A stretch of 64,000 nucleotides of DNA from Chloroflexota bacterium (GTDB lineage: Bacteria; Chloroflexota; Dehalococcoidia; UBA2247; RBG-13-53-26). Every line of letters begins with the position of its first letter. Position 1 is the first letter of the stretch. The DNA is taken from contig VGOM01000004.1 in assembly GCA_016875915.1 (NCBI GenBank), positions 1 to 64,000 on the forward strand, given 5' to 3'. This document shows, one piece after another, positions 1 to 9,882 of this stretch. The notes beneath the pieces are model-generated. The model saw nothing but the letters and a program-made list of their open reading frames with translations, was not told the DNA's origin and searched no databases. The position numbers and the translations under genes were made by a program.

Positions 1-1063
1 CTTCGAGCGTGTATTCCCACTCACACACAATGTCGGTCTTGGTGCGCGGCGGCAACCTCAGAGGACGGCACTTGATGTCCTTATTCAGCATCTCGCCGGA
101 GAGCGGCATGCCCAATACACAAAGGTCGCAGCAGTGTTTGAGCCGATGGTCATCGTAGTTCTCGAACCTGTCGACGGCGGGACAGGTCCGGTGGTGGAGA
201 ATGCCATGATTCGGGCTCTTCAGCTCGAATTCCACATTGAGTATGCCGACTTCCCCCGGGGCGAACTGGAAACCACGGAAGAGAGATTCGACATCCTTCC
301 CGGCTACGCCTAGGGCTGCCATTCCTATTTGGAGATCGTATTCGGCAGCGCCCCTCGGGTTCCAGACGTCCTTTTCCATATCCTGAGCCACGTCAACCCC
401 ATACTTGTCTTTCACGGCTGCGTACCAGCCGTAGGTGACCATCATGTACGCGATGGCGGTGATATTCCATAACTGCGCCAGGGCGCTGGTGTCCAACTGG
501 TTCACGCCCAATACCTCGTCAATATTCACAGCGGTCTCCCTCTTGCTCGGCTTTTCACGCTTGTCGGAGAAGTGCCAAGCCCTAAGAAGAAGCCTGCGGC
601 TGGTGTCCATACCCTTCGCCCTGAGATACCCCAGTGGGGCCAGCCTCTTGCGGTTCAGCGGAGGGGCATTCAATGGTCGCGGCCTGCGTCCGAGACCGGA
701 GAGGGCCCTGAAGACACGGAGCCAGGTCCAGGAGCAGCGCAGGGGATCGGGGATCAGCCTGTTGTCGAGTTCCACGACCGTGAGCAAGGTCGGCATGAGC
801 TGCACCGCGGCGACGCCCAGCTTCAGGTCATCGAAGAAGAGCTGGCGCATTGGGAAGCCCGGGTGATACTGCGGCCATGCCCTAGCCGCAAAAGCTTCGG
901 CCACCTCCGGCCCGAAACGCTCGGTTACAGCGCCATGCCAGGTTCGGAACAGATTCTCGTGGGCCGCAATGGTGCGATGCCAAAGGTCGATCAACACAGA
1001 CTTCGGTAGATCCTTGGCTCGCAAGGATGGGTCGAAACCTTGATCCGTTTTCTCTTGTGCCAT
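1..1063 (-). CDS. DUF6125 / ATC-hydrolase-like cytosolic protein, C-terminus cut by window edge
   Basis: The reading frame is open from ATG 1063-1061 to the left edge, giving about 354 residues without a stop. An AGGGAGGT ribosome binding site precedes the ATG. It looks like a tandem duplication of one alpha-helical unit: the first repeat (about residues 25-65) reads like LWHRTIAAHENLF followed by VTERFGPEVAEAF, the second (about residues 205-240) like LAQLWNITAIAYMM followed by VKDKYGVDVAQDM. The C-terminal part carries a Cys-rich stretch (KHCCDLCVLG). This pattern recalls the DUF6125 / L-2-amino-thiazoline-4-carboxylate hydrolase-like proteins of anaerobes. The family name is from memory of such motifs, and no catalytic role can be shown. 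It is transcribed away from the neighbouring tRNA gene. Confidence 0.55.
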   Translation of the reverse strand, partial: MAQEKTDQGFDPSLRAKDLPKSVLIDLWHRTIAAHENLFRTWHGAVTERFGPEVAEAFAARAWPQYHPGFPMRQLFFDDLKLGVAAVQLMPTLLTVVELDNRLIPDPLRCSWTWLRVFRALSGLGRRPRPLNAPPLNRKRLAPLGYLRAKGMDTSRRLLLRAWHFSDKREKPSKRETAVNIDEVLGVNQLDTSALAQLWNITAIAYMMVTYGWYAAVKDKYGVDVAQDMEKDVWNPRGAAEYDLQIGMAALGVAGKDVESLFRGFQFAPGEVGILNVEFELKSPNHGILHHRTCPAVDRFENYDDHRLKHCCDLCVLGMPLSGEMLNKDIKCRPLRLPPRTKTDIVCEWEYTLE

Positions 1064-1154
1064 GTCATCCACCTCCCTCGACCCAGTTCGCGTGTGTGTT
1101 GTCACATCGGCCTGTTGGTCCGTGCGAGCGAATTCCCTGCAAGTAAACATAGTC

Positions 1155-1230
<76 letters not shown>

Positions 1231-1295
1231 ATGATCGCCGCCTGGAGCGGGCGGCGACAGCCCGGCGCTCCCTGTGCTGAGCCCCGGCTGTCTGG

Positions 1296-1324
1296 ATTGT
1301 AGCACCGCCCGCCACAGGGGTCAA
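1296..1324 (-). promoter_or_regulatory. sigma70-type promoter of tRNA-Ala
   Basis: On the minus strand, TTGACC (1324-1319), a 17-nt spacer and TACAAT (1301-1296). The predicted start is near 1289, about 60 nt before the mature tRNA 5' end. Confidence 0.7.
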
Positions 1325-1406
1325 CGACGTCCCCGTTCAACTGCTGCCTCATGGTCCGGCACTTGTGTCGTTCGCGACCCAAGCGCGGCTGTGAGCGCGG
1401 GGCCTG

Positions 1407-1415
1407 TGATATACT
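1407..1415 (+). promoter_or_regulatory. extended -10 promoter of ligA
   Basis: TGA-TATACT is an extended -10 element without a recognisable -35. The predicted start near 1422 gives a leader of about 22 nt containing GGGAG (1429-1433) before the ligA ATG at 1444. Confidence 0.5.
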
Positions 1416-1443
1416 TAGTCGGCATCTCGGGAGCGATGCAACT

Positions 1444-3462
1444 ATGAGTCAGCAGGACGACGCAGCCGCCAGTGCCCGGGAGCTGCGCACCCTCATCAAC
1501 TACCACGCTCACCGCTACTACGTGCTGGACAGCCCAGAGATCAGCGATGCCGAGTATGACGGCCTGATCCGCCAGCTGGAGCAGATAGAGGCTGAGCATC
1601 CCGAGCTGGTCACGCCCGATTCCCCCACTCAGCGTGTAGGCGCGGCTCCGGTGGAGGCCTTCGGGGTGGTGGAGCACCGTCTGCCCCTGCTCAGCCTGGC
1701 CAACGTGTTCTCCGGCGAGGAACTGCTGGCCTGGCACAAGAGGGTCCTGAATCTGGCGGAGGGACAGGACCTCGATTTCGTCTGCGAGATCAAGATGGAT
1801 GGGCTGGCCATTGCCCTGACCTACGATGAGGGCCGGCTGGTCACCGGGGCCACCCGCGGCGATGGCTACCGTGGTGAGGATGTCACCCAGAACCTGCGCA
1901 CCGTCAAGAGCATCCCCCTCTCCGTCCCGAAGGACGCCCCGCCCCGGTTCGAGGTCAGGGGCGAGGTCTTCCTTCCCCGGGCGGGCTTCAAGAGGCTGAA
2001 CGAGGACAGGGCCCGGGAGGGATTGCCCCTCTTCGCCAATCCCAGGAATGCCGGCGCCGGCTCGGTGCGCCAGCTTGACCCCCGGATCACCGCCCAGCGT
2101 CCCCTCGATATCTACGTCTACGCTCTGGGCTACGCCGAAGGAAAGGCGGTTCCGGACACCCACTGGGAACGCATGGAGTACCTCAAGTCCCTGGGGTTCA
2201 AGGTCAATCCCGGCAACCGGCTGTGCCGGAGCATTGCCGAGGTGGAGGCCTACCGTCAGGAGTGGGAGGAGAAGAGGGCCGGCCTGCCCTACGACGCCGA
2301 CGGCATCGTGGCCAAGGTCAATTCCATCGAGATGCAGGACCGGCTCGGCTTCGTGGCCCATGAGCCCCGGTGGGCCGTGGCCTACAAGTTCCGGGCCGTG
2401 CAGGCCACCACCGTCCTCAAGGATATCGGCATCAACGTGGGCCGCACCGGCAGCCTCAATCCCTATGCCATTCTGGAGCCCGTCTTCGTGGGCGGAGTCA
2501 CCGTCAAGCAGGCCGCCCTGCACAACGAGGATGACATCAGGCGCAAGGACATCCGCGTCGGCGACACGGTCATCGTTCAGCGCGCCGGCGAGGTCATCCC
2601 CGAAGTCGTCGGGCCGGTGGCCAGCAAGCGCACCGGCGGCGAGAGGGTCTTCTCCATGCCGTCCCGTTGCCCCACCTGCGGGGCCGAGGTGATCAAGACC
2701 GAGGCCATGCACCGCTGCACCAACGCTGCCTGCCCCGCTCAGGCCCTGGAGAAGCTGAAGCACTTCGTCAGCCGCGGGGCCATGGACATCGACGGCGTGG
2801 GGGAGAAGCTCTGCGCCGCCCTCTTCGAGAAGGGCCTGGTCCACGATGCCGGCGACCTCTACTACCTTACCCGTGAACAGCTCCTGGAGCGGCTGGACCG
2901 TGTGGCCGACAAGAGCGTGGCCAATATCCTGGCCTCGATAGAGGACAGCAAGCAGCGCCCACTGTCGCGGGTCATCTTCGCCCTGGGCATACTCCACGTG
3001 GGCGGAGAGACGGCTGACCTCCTGGCCTCCCGTTTCTCCAGCCTGGACGGCTTGGCCGGGGCCAGCGAGGAGGAGTTGCTCAGCATCCCCTCCGTCGGAC
3101 CCAGGATCGCCGAGAGCGTCATGGCCTTCTTCAGGCAGGAGGGGAACCGGAACATCATCCGCAAGCTGAGGGAGGCCGGCGTCAGGCTGACCGACGCCGC
3201 ACCGGCCCAACGTGGTGCAGCGCCTCTGGCTGGGCAGGAGTTCGTCCTCACCGGCAGGCTGGAGTCCCTCACCCGCCAGGAGGCGGAGGACCGCATCAGG
3301 AGGCTGGGGGGCACGGCCGGATCGAGCGTCACCAGGAAGACCGCCCGGGTCGTGGCCGGAGCCGATCCGGGCTCCAAGCTGGACAAGGCCCGCAAGCTGG
3401 GCGTCCCCGTCATCTCCGAAGAAGAGTTCCTCAGGTTGATCTCGTCGGGGACTGAGGCATAG
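1444..3462 (+). CDS. ligA: NAD-dependent DNA ligase LigA
   Basis: Seals nicks in duplex DNA using NAD+ in replication and repair. The 672 residues match the usual LigA length. The N-terminal Ia region (YHAHRYYVLDSPEISDAEYD) is followed by the adenylation motif EIKMDG with Lys117 as nucleophile. Further on come the OB domain, a Cys4 zinc finger (CPTCG and CTNAACP, about residues 410-435), helix-hairpin-helix repeats and a C-terminal BRCT domain (about 595-672). The frame extends 31 codons upstream, but ATG 1444 is chosen because the conserved N-terminus starts there and GGGAG precedes it. pth follows 10 nt downstream on the same strand. Confidence 0.97.
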   Translation: MSQQDDAAASARELRTLINYHAHRYYVLDSPEISDAEYDGLIRQLEQIEAEHPELVTPDSPTQRVGAAPVEAFGVVEHRLPLLSLANVFSGEELLAWHKRVLNLAEGQDLDFVCEIKMDGLAIALTYDEGRLVTGATRGDGYRGEDVTQNLRTVKSIPLSVPKDAPPRFEVRGEVFLPRAGFKRLNEDRAREGLPLFANPRNAGAGSVRQLDPRITAQRPLDIYVYALGYAEGKAVPDTHWERMEYLKSLGFKVNPGNRLCRSIAEVEAYRQEWEEKRAGLPYDADGIVAKVNSIEMQDRLGFVAHEPRWAVAYKFRAVQATTVLKDIGINVGRTGSLNPYAILEPVFVGGVTVKQAALHNEDDIRRKDIRVGDTVIVQRAGEVIPEVVGPVASKRTGGERVFSMPSRCPTCGAEVIKTEAMHRCTNAACPAQALEKLKHFVSRGAMDIDGVGEKLCAALFEKGLVHDAGDLYYLTREQLLERLDRVADKSVANILASIEDSKQRPLSRVIFALGILHVGGETADLLASRFSSLDGLAGASEEELLSIPSVGPRIAESVMAFFRQEGNRNIIRKLREAGVRLTDAAPAQRGAAPLAGQEFVLTGRLESLTRQEAEDRIRRLGGTAGSSVTRKTARVVAGADPGSKLDKARKLGVPVISEEEFLRLISSGTEA

Positions 3463-3472
3463 AATCGGGGCA

Positions 3473-4048
3473 ATGAGAGTCATCATCGGACTGGGCAATC
3501 CGGGGAGGGACTACGCCCGCAACCGCCACAACGTCGGCTTCCGCTGCGTCAATCATCTGGCCCGGAAGCACGGCATCTCCCTGGGACAGCGGAACTGCCA
3601 GGCGCAGCACGGCACGGGCCGGATAGAGGGCACTGAGGTGGTCCTGGCCAAGCCGCGGACCTTCATGAACCTCAGCGGCAGGTCGGCCGGACTTCTCCTC
3701 CGTCGCTTCAGGGCCGCGCCCGCCGATCTGGTGGTCATCCACGATGACCTCGACCTGGCCCTGGGCCGGATCCGCCTCTACTCCAACGGCGGGTCGGGAG
3801 GCCACAAGGGCATCGAGTCCATTGTCGCCGCCCTGGGCAGCTGCGACTTCCTCCGGGTCCGGGTCGGCATCGGACGCCCCCGGCCGGAGACCGACGCCGT
3901 GGATTACGTGCTGGGCGACTTCAGCCCCTCGGAGCTGACTGTGGTCGAGGAAACGGTGGCCCGCGTCGGTGAGGCGGTGTCCTGCCTTCTGAAGGAGGGA
4001 CTGGCCGCCGCCATGAACCGCTACAACCAGTCTCCCGGCCAGGGCTAG
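3473..4048 (+). CDS. pth: peptidyl-tRNA hydrolase
   Basis: Releases tRNA from peptidyl-tRNAs that drop off the ribosome. The 191-residue protein has the family signatures [18 protein letters not shown] at the start (His20 is the catalytic base), [10 protein letters not shown] near residue 64, and [15 protein letters not shown] followed by [12 protein letters not shown]. It lies 10 nt after ligA and is probably cotranscribed with it. Its end overlaps the convergent uvrA stop by 4 bp. Confidence 0.97.
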   Translation: MRVIIGLGNPGRDYARNRHNVGFRCVNHLARKHGISLGQRNCQAQHGTGRIEGTEVVLAKPRTFMNLSGRSAGLLLRRFRAAPADLVVIHDDLDLALGRIRLYSNGGSGGHKGIESIVAALGSCDFLRVRVGIGRPRPETDAVDYVLGDFSPSELTVVEETVARVGEAVSCLLKEGLAAAMNRYNQSPGQG

Positions 4049-6930
4049 CCGGAGCCGATTCCCGCCGGGAGCCGCCCCGTCCTCTCCATGAAGGGCCGCA
4101 GGTACCGGCCAGTGAGGCAGCCCACTTCCCGGGCGATCTCCTCCGGCGTGCCGGTGGCCACCACGTAGCCCCCCTTGCCCCCCGCCCCCGGACCGAGGTC
4201 GATGACGTGGTCCGCGTTCTTGATCACGTCCATGTGGTGCTCGATGATGATCACCGTGTTGCCCCCCTCCACCAGCCTCTGCAGCACGGCCAGCAGGGCG
4301 GCCACGTCGTGGAAGGAAAGGCCGGTGGTCGGCTCGTCGAGGATGTACAGTGTCCTCCCCGTGGATCTCCGGGACAGCTCGGACGCCAGCTTCACCCGCT
4401 GGGCCTCCCCTCCGGACAGGGTGGTGGCCGGCTGGCCCAGCCTGATGTAGCCCAGCCCCACGTCGCTCAGGGTCCGCAGCTTGGACTTCACCCTGGGTAT
4501 GTGCTCGAAGAAGGCCAGGGCCTCTTCCACGCTCATGTCCAGCACCTCGGCGATGCTCCTCCCCTTGAAGCGGACCTCCAGCGCCTCCCTGTTGTACCGT
4601 TTTCCTTTACATAACTCGCAGGCCACAGTCACGTTGGGCAGGAACTGCATCTCGATCTGGATGTAGCCCTGACCCTGGCAGGCCTCGCAGCGGCCTCCCT
4701 TCACGTTGAACGAGAAGCGGCCCGGCGTGTAACCCCGCATCCGGGCCTCGGGCACCTGGGCGAACAGGTCGCGGATGGGGGTGAAGACCGTGGTGTACGT
4801 CGCTGGATTGCTCCTGGGGGTCCGTCCGATGGGCGACTGGTCGATGTTGATCACCTTGTCTATGTGCTCCAGCCCCAGTATGGCGTCGCATTCCCCCGGC
4901 CTGTCCTTCGCCTTGTAGAACAGCTGCGCCAGCCGCTTGTAGAGTATCTCTCCCACCAGGGTGCTCTTGCCGCTCCCCGATACCCCGGTGATGCAGACCA
5001 GCATCCCCAGGGGGATGTGTACGTCGATGTTCTTCAGGTTGTTGTGCCGGGCTCCCTTGATGACCAGCGCCTTTCCCGAGCCGCTGCGCCGCCGGTCGGG
5101 TAAGGGGATCTCCCTCCGGCCGCTCAGGTACTGGCCGGTCAGCGAGCCGGGACAAGCCATGATCTCCTCCAGCGTCCCGGCCACGACCACCTCCCCGCCG
5201 TGCTCCCCGGCCCCGGGGCCCATGTCGATGATGTGGTCCGCCGCCCGCATCATGGCCTCGTCGTGCTCCACGGCGATGATGGTGTTCCCCAGGTCTCTCA
5301 GCCGCTCCAGGGTGGTGATCAGCCGGTGATCATCGGCCGCGTGCAGTCCCACCGTCGGCTCGTCGCAAATGTAGACCACCCCCATCAGTCCGCTGCCGAT
5401 CTGGGTGGCCAGCCGGATGCGCTGCGATTCGCCCCCGCTCAGCGTGGCCGAGGGCCGGTCCAGGGTCAGGTAGTCCAGCCCGATGTCGATCAGGAAGCCC
5501 AGTCGCGCCCGGATCTCCTTCAGTATCTGCTGGGCGATGGTGAACTCGCGCTGGCTCAGCCTGGCCCTGCCCTCGCCGGTCTGGCCGATGCCCTCGATCC
5601 ACTGCTGCGCGTCGGCTATGGACATCGAAGTCACTTCGATGATGTTCCTGCCGTCCACGGTCACCCCCAGCGATTCCGGCTTCAGCCTCTTCCCCTGGCA
5701 GGTGGGGCAGAGATACGAGGTCATGTAGCGTTCAATCTCGTTCCGGATGTAGTCCGACTCCGTCTCTCTGTAACGGCGCTCTAGGTTGGGGATCACCCCT
5801 TCATAGCTCCAGTAGTAGTCCCCGCCCCTCCCGTAGCCGTCCCGGCGGACTGCCCTCTCCCCTTCTTCGTTGCCGTAGAGGACGTAGTTCAGCTGCTTCC
5901 GCGACAGGCTGCTCACCGGGGTGCGGGTGGAGAAGCCGTAGTGCTGGGCCGCCGTCTCCACCATGTCTTCGTACCAGGAGCTCATGGCGCCTTCCCTGGA
6001 CCATGGCAGAATGGCCCCCTCCGCCAGGCTGAGGGCCTTGTTGGGGATGACCAGCTCCGGGTCGATCTCCAGCTTGTTGCCCAGCCCGGTGCAGTCCGGG
6101 CAGGCGCCGTGGGGACTGTTGAAGCTGAAGGTCCGCGGCGCTATCTCCCCCAGGCTGATCCCGCAGTGGACGCAGGCGAAGTGCTCCGAGAACAGCAGTT
6201 CCTCTCCGTCCTCCACGGAGACCAGCACCACGCCGGCCCCCAGCTTCAGGGCGGTCTCCACCGAGTCGGCCACCCGGCCCGCGTCCATGGTCTCCTCGAT
6301 GACCAGACGGTCGACCACGGCCTCGATGGAGTGCTTCCGGTTCTTGTCCAGGTGGAACTCCTCTGAGAGGTCCCAGATCCGCCCGTCCACCCTCACCCTG
6401 ACGAAGCCCGCCTTCTGCAGGTCCTCGAAGGTCGCCTGGTGCTCCCCTTTGCGGTCCCTGATCAGCGGGGCCATGATCATCATCCGGCTGCCCGCCGGCA
6501 GCGCCAGAATGGAGTCCACGATCTGCTGCACCGTCTGCTGGGCGATCTCCCGGCCGCACTGGGGGCAGTGGGGATGCCCTATCCGGGCGAACAGCAGCCT
6601 GAGGTAGTCGTAGATCTCGGTCACCGTGCCCACGATCGACCGCGGATTGCGCGACGGGCCCTTCTGGTCGATGGATATGGCCGGGGAAAGCCCGTCGATG
6701 TAGTCCACGTCGGGCTTCTCCATCTGCCCTAGGAACTGCCGGGCGTAGGCGGAGAGCGACTCCACATAGCGGCGCTGGCCTTCAGCGTAGACGGTGTCGA
6801 AGGCCAGAGAGCTCTTGCCCGATCCGGACACCCCCGTGATCACCACCAGCTTGTCGCGGGGTATGACCACATCGATGTTCTTCAGGTTGTGCTCACGGGC
6901 ACCCTTGACGAAGATGGCGCTTGTGGGCAT
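4045..6930 (-). CDS. uvrA: excinuclease ABC subunit A
   Basis: Damage-sensing ATPase of nucleotide excision repair, cytoplasmic, partner of UvrB. The 961 residues have the tandem ABC layout: Walker [10 protein letters not shown] near residue 34 and GVSGSGKST near 650, each with an LSGGE signature ([13 protein letters not shown] and [13 protein letters not shown]). The zinc modules are visible as CPQC, CVHC/CPDC, CPTC and CEAC/CELC. The ATG lies only 34 bp from the 3' end of the 5S rRNA gene on the same strand. No separate promoter is visible in that gap, so read-through from 5S or a promoter inside it is possible. Confidence 0.98.
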   Translation of the reverse strand: MPTSAIFVKGAREHNLKNIDVVIPRDKLVVITGVSGSGKSSLAFDTVYAEGQRRYVESLSAYARQFLGQMEKPDVDYIDGLSPAISIDQKGPSRNPRSIVGTVTEIYDYLRLLFARIGHPHCPQCGREIAQQTVQQIVDSILALPAGSRMMIMAPLIRDRKGEHQATFEDLQKAGFVRVRVDGRIWDLSEEFHLDKNRKHSIEAVVDRLVIEETMDAGRVADSVETALKLGAGVVLVSVEDGEELLFSEHFACVHCGISLGEIAPRTFSFNSPHGACPDCTGLGNKLEIDPELVIPNKALSLAEGAILPWSREGAMSSWYEDMVETAAQHYGFSTRTPVSSLSRKQLNYVLYGNEEGERAVRRDGYGRGGDYYWSYEGVIPNLERRYRETESDYIRNEIERYMTSYLCPTCQGKRLKPESLGVTVDGRNIIEVTSMSIADAQQWIEGIGQTGEGRARLSQREFTIAQQILKEIRARLGFLIDIGLDYLTLDRPSATLSGGESQRIRLATQIGSGLMGVVYICDEPTVGLHAADDHRLITTLERLRDLGNTIIAVEHDEAMMRAADHIIDMGPGAGEHGGEVVVAGTLEEIMACPGSLTGQYLSGRREIPLPDRRRSGSGKALVIKGARHNNLKNIDVHIPLGMLVCITGVSGSGKSTLVGEILYKRLAQLFYKAKDRPGECDAILGLEHIDKVINIDQSPIGRTPRSNPATYTTVFTPIRDLFAQVPEARMRGYTPGRFSFNVKGGRCEACQGQGYIQIEMQFLPNVTVACELCKGKRYNREALEVRFKGRSIAEVLDMSVEEALAFFEHIPRVKSKLRTLSDVGLGYIRLGQPATTLSGGEAQRVKLASELSRRSTGRTLYILDEPTTGLSFHDVAALLAVLQRLVEGGNTVIIIEHHMDVIKNADHVIDLGPGAGGKGGYVVATGTPEEIAREVGCLTGRYLRPFMERTGRLPAGIGSG

Positions 6931-6964
6931 GGCTCTGGGTCAGACTGGAGAAAAGGAAAAGCCC

Positions 6965-7080
6965 CCTGGCAGTGGCTTATTTTCCCAAGGAGTTGCCCCC
7001 TCAGTATCGTCGGCGCTGAAGCGTTTCACTTCCGTGTTCGGGATGGGAACGGGTGGTTCCACTCCGCTCAAACCACCAGA
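6965..7080 (-). rRNA. rrf: 5S ribosomal RNA
   Basis: About 116 nt on the minus strand with the conserved 5S core: CCCGTTCCCATCCCGAACACGG (written here as motif 7031-7056), then AAGTGAAACGC, and the loop E side GGGGGCAACTCC. The 5' CTGGTGGT pairs with the 3' ACTGCCAG to close helix I. Ends are estimated from that helix to within a few bases. No 16S or 23S gene lies on either side, so this is a solitary 5S gene. Confidence 0.93.
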
Positions 7081-7091
7081 AGGCAAACAGA

Positions 7092-7121
7092 ATTATAGCA
7101 CACCCCCTGACCGTCCCGCAA
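7092..7121 (-). promoter_or_regulatory. promoter of the 5S rRNA gene
   Basis: On the minus strand, TTGCGG (7121-7116), an 18-nt spacer and a perfect TATAAT (7097-7092). The predicted start near 7085 lies about 5 nt before the 5S 5' end. This supports independent transcription of the lone 5S gene. Confidence 0.7.
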
Positions 7122-7149
7122 TTGCCGCAACCACAAAGCCCGCCGGTTG

Positions 7150-7177
7150 TTGGACATCCCCGCAGCGCTGTTATACG
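7150..7177 (+). promoter_or_regulatory. possible promoter of the 2-oxoacid oxidoreductase operon
   Basis: TTGGAC (7150-7155), a 16-nt spacer and TATACG (7172-7177). The match is moderate and the spacer short. It would give a leader of about 100 nt before ATG 7287. Confidence 0.35.
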
Positions 7178-7286
7178 ATAGTGTCCTCTATCACTCCGCA
7201 CGGGGAATGCCCTGCGCGCTCAGGCAGGCGGGCCGTCAGGCGCCTTCGGGCCCGGCACTGTCCCGCGCCGCGATGGGAGGCAGGCT

Positions 7287-9020
7287 ATGGTCTCTGAAGT
7301 CAATCTGATCATCGGCGGTGAAGCCGGTCAGGGAGTGCAGTCCGCGGGCTACCTCATGGCCAGGGCTCTGGCCCGCGACGGCTATCACCTCTTCGCCGAC
7401 CAGGACTACGAGTCCCGGGTCAGGGGCGGGCACAACTTCTTCCGCATCAGGATCGCCGGCGCCGAAGTTGGGGCCGTCTCCGAAGGGGTGGATCTGCTCC
7501 TGGCCTTCAATCGGGAGAGCATCGATCTCCACCGGGGGGAGATGGCCGCCGGTGGCGTCATCGTCTTCGACCACCGCAGGATCAACGACGCCGGCGTTGG
7601 AGAGGGCCTCTTTGGGATGCCCCTGGAGGGGCTGGCTCAGGAGTCTGCCGGCAACAAACTGGCCGCCAATACCGTGGCTCTGGGGGCCATGATGCGGCTT
7701 CTGGGCTGTCCGCCCGGCTCCTGGCGCGGCCTCCTGCTGGAGCACTTCGGCTCCGGTGAACCGGGCCGGTCCAACGCTGCCGCCGCCGATGCCGGCTATG
7801 AATACGCCGCGGCCAATTTCAAAGGGGTCTTCCCCCAGCTCGTCCGCCCTTCGGGAAGTTCCCGGCGGATGCTCCTGAACGGGAATGAGGCCATCGCCCT
7901 GGGGGCCATGGCCGCGGGCTGCAAGTTCGTGGCCGCCTACCCCATGACCCCGTCCACCTCCATCATGGAGTACATGGCCGGCAAGGCCGATGAGCTGGGC
8001 TTGGTGGTTGTCCAGCCCGAGGACGAGATCGCCGCCATCAACATGATCATCGGCGCCGCCTTCGCCGGGGTGCGGACCATGACGGCCACCTCAGGAGGCG
8101 GATTCTGTCTCATGGTCGAGGGACTGGGGCTGGCCGGGATGACCGAGACGCCCATCGTGGTCGTCGATGGACAGCGGTCCGGGCCGGCCATCGGGCTGCC
8201 CACCAGGACGGAGCAGGGCGATCTGGAGTTCGTCCTTCACGCTGCGCACGGCGAGTTCCCCAGGGCGGTGCTGGCCCCCGGCACCGTGCCGGATGCCTTC
8301 TGGCTGACCGTCAAAGCCTTCAATCTGGCCGAGGAGTATCAGGTCCCCGTGGTCATCCTCCACGATCAGCACCTGGCCAGTTCCTACGCCACCGTGGAGC
8401 CCTTCGACCTCTCCCGGGTGGAGGTGAGGCGGGGGCGGCTTCTCTCCGCCGAAGAGTTGGCCGCGCTGGGCGAACGCGGGTACCGCAGACACGAGATCAC
8501 CCCGTCCGGCGTGTCGCCCCGAGCCCTGCCCCTCCAGAAGGGTGCTCTGGTGGTCACCGACTCCGATGAGCACGATCAGGAGGGCCACATGATCGAGGAT
8601 GCCGCAACCCGGACGGCCATGATGCTCAAGCGCCTCCGCAAACTCGATGGCCTGAGGCAGGAGATCGCCGCCCCGGCCACCTACGGCCCGGAAGGGGCGG
8701 ACATCACCCTCATCGGCTGGGGCAGCACCCGCGGCGCCATCAGGGAGGCCGTGGATCTGGCCAATCGCCAGGGGCTCCGGGCCAGGATGATTCACCTCGC
8801 CGAGATCTGGCCCTTCCCCGCTGCGGCGGTGACTCGCGCTCTCGAGGGAGCCGGGACCACCTTCGCCGTGGAGAACAACGCCACCGCCCAGCTGGCCCAT
8901 CTCCTCCGCGCCGAAACGGGCCATCAGGTCAAAGGCAGGATCCTCAAGTTCGACGGCCGCCCCTTCTCCCCGGGCTACATCATCAGCAAGCTCAAGCAGG
9001 AGGTGGACCGGTCATGGTGA
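7287..9020 (+). CDS. 2-oxoacid:ferredoxin oxidoreductase, fused gamma-alpha subunit
   Basis: Transfers electrons between a 2-oxoacid plus CoA and ferredoxin, with the TPP-binding beta subunit encoded next. The 577 residues comprise an N-terminal gamma domain (IIGGEAGQGVQSAG, then ADQDYESRVRGGHNFFRI, to about residue 180). The alpha (pyrimidine-binding) domain starts near residue 198 with GNEAIALGAMAAGCKF and AAYPMTPSTSIMEY. The Cys-rich ferredoxin domain of PFOR is absent. This gamma-alpha/beta layout is typical of KorAB-like enzymes; substrate (2-oxoglutarate, pyruvate or another oxoacid) cannot be fixed from sequence. GGGAGG precedes the ATG. It overlaps the beta gene by 7 bp, indicating translational coupling. 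Confidence 0.92.
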   Translation: MVSEVNLIIGGEAGQGVQSAGYLMARALARDGYHLFADQDYESRVRGGHNFFRIRIAGAEVGAVSEGVDLLLAFNRESIDLHRGEMAAGGVIVFDHRRINDAGVGEGLFGMPLEGLAQESAGNKLAANTVALGAMMRLLGCPPGSWRGLLLEHFGSGEPGRSNAAAADAGYEYAAANFKGVFPQLVRPSGSSRRMLLNGNEAIALGAMAAGCKFVAAYPMTPSTSIMEYMAGKADELGLVVVQPEDEIAAINMIIGAAFAGVRTMTATSGGGFCLMVEGLGLAGMTETPIVVVDGQRSGPAIGLPTRTEQGDLEFVLHAAHGEFPRAVLAPGTVPDAFWLTVKAFNLAEEYQVPVVILHDQHLASSYATVEPFDLSRVEVRRGRLLSAEELAALGERGYRRHEITPSGVSPRALPLQKGALVVTDSDEHDQEGHMIEDAATRTAMMLKRLRKLDGLRQEIAAPATYGPEGADITLIGWGSTRGAIREAVDLANRQGLRARMIHLAEIWPFPAAAVTRALEGAGTTFAVENNATAQLAHLLRAETGHQVKGRILKFDGRPFSPGYIISKLKQEVDRSW

Positions 9021-9865
9021 AGATCTCTGACTACGGCGGAAGGCCCACTGCCTGGTGTCCGGGATGCGGCAACTTCGGCATCCTCACCGCGGTCAAGAGG
9101 GCCCTGGTTGAGCTCGAAATCGAGCCCCACAGGGTGCTCCTGGTCTCTGGCATCGGGCAGGCAGGCAAGCTGCCCCACTACCTCAACTGCAATGTGCTCA
9201 ACGTCCTCCACGGCCGGACCCTTCCCGCGGCTGCCGGGGCCAAGATCGCCAATCCGGAGCTGACGGTCATAGCCGTTGGCGGCGATGGCGACGGCTACGG
9301 CGAGGGCGGGAACCACTTCCTCAACTCCCTGCGCCGCAATCATGACATCACCTATCTGGTCCACAACAACCAGGTCTACGCCCTCACCAAGGGGCAGGCC
9401 TCTCCCACCAGCGACCAGGGCTTCGTCACCAAGACCACCCCACACGGGGCCGGGCAGCCCCTGAACTCACTGGCGGTGGCCATCGCCGCCGGCGGGACCT
9501 TCGTGGCCCGGGGATTCGCCGGGGACGTGGATCACCTGGTCGGACTGATCAAGGAGGGCGTCCGGCACCGGGGTCTCTCCCTGATCGACATCCTCCAGCC
9601 TTGCGTCACCTTCAATCACCGCAACACCCATGCCTGGTACAAGGAGAGGGTCTACCGGCTGGACGCTGCGGGCCACGATCCGGCCAGCATGGCCGCCGCC
9701 TTCGAGAAGGCCCACGAGTGGGGGGACAGGATACCCGTCGGAGTGATCTACCGGACCCGGAAACCCGCCTTCGAGGAGCAGCTCTCTGCCCTGCGGAACG
9801 GCCCTCTGGTGAAGCAGGGGATAGATCCGGGACGGGTTCAGGCCTTGTTCCGGGAGTTCCAGTAG
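9014..9865 (+). CDS. 2-oxoacid:ferredoxin oxidoreductase beta subunit
   Basis: TPP-binding subunit (283 residues). The N-terminal WCPGCGNFG carries Cys ligands for a 4Fe-4S cluster, and VSGIGQAGKLPHY follows. The TPP/Mg motif runs from GGDGDGYGEGGNH near residue 93 to a conserved NNQVYALTKGQASPTS. There is no ferredoxin domain. It overlaps the 3' end of the gamma-alpha gene, so the two are cotranslated partners. It is the last gene of the operon; a convergent rpe-like gene follows after 17 bp. Confidence 0.92.
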   Translation: MVKISDYGGRPTAWCPGCGNFGILTAVKRALVELEIEPHRVLLVSGIGQAGKLPHYLNCNVLNVLHGRTLPAAAGAKIANPELTVIAVGGDGDGYGEGGNHFLNSLRRNHDITYLVHNNQVYALTKGQASPTSDQGFVTKTTPHGAGQPLNSLAVAIAAGGTFVARGFAGDVDHLVGLIKEGVRHRGLSLIDILQPCVTFNHRNTHAWYKERVYRLDAAGHDPASMAAAFEKAHEWGDRIPVGVIYRTRKPAFEEQLSALRNGPLVKQGIDPGRVQALFREFQ

Positions 9866-9882
9866 TCCCTCAGGCCGCGGGG

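Noticed and set aside
1321-3498. Long open frame of 725 codons on the strand opposite ligA
   Set aside because: It mirrors the ligA codons in a GC-rich gene and its translation is low-complexity Gly/Leu/Asp-rich sequence without any family motif.
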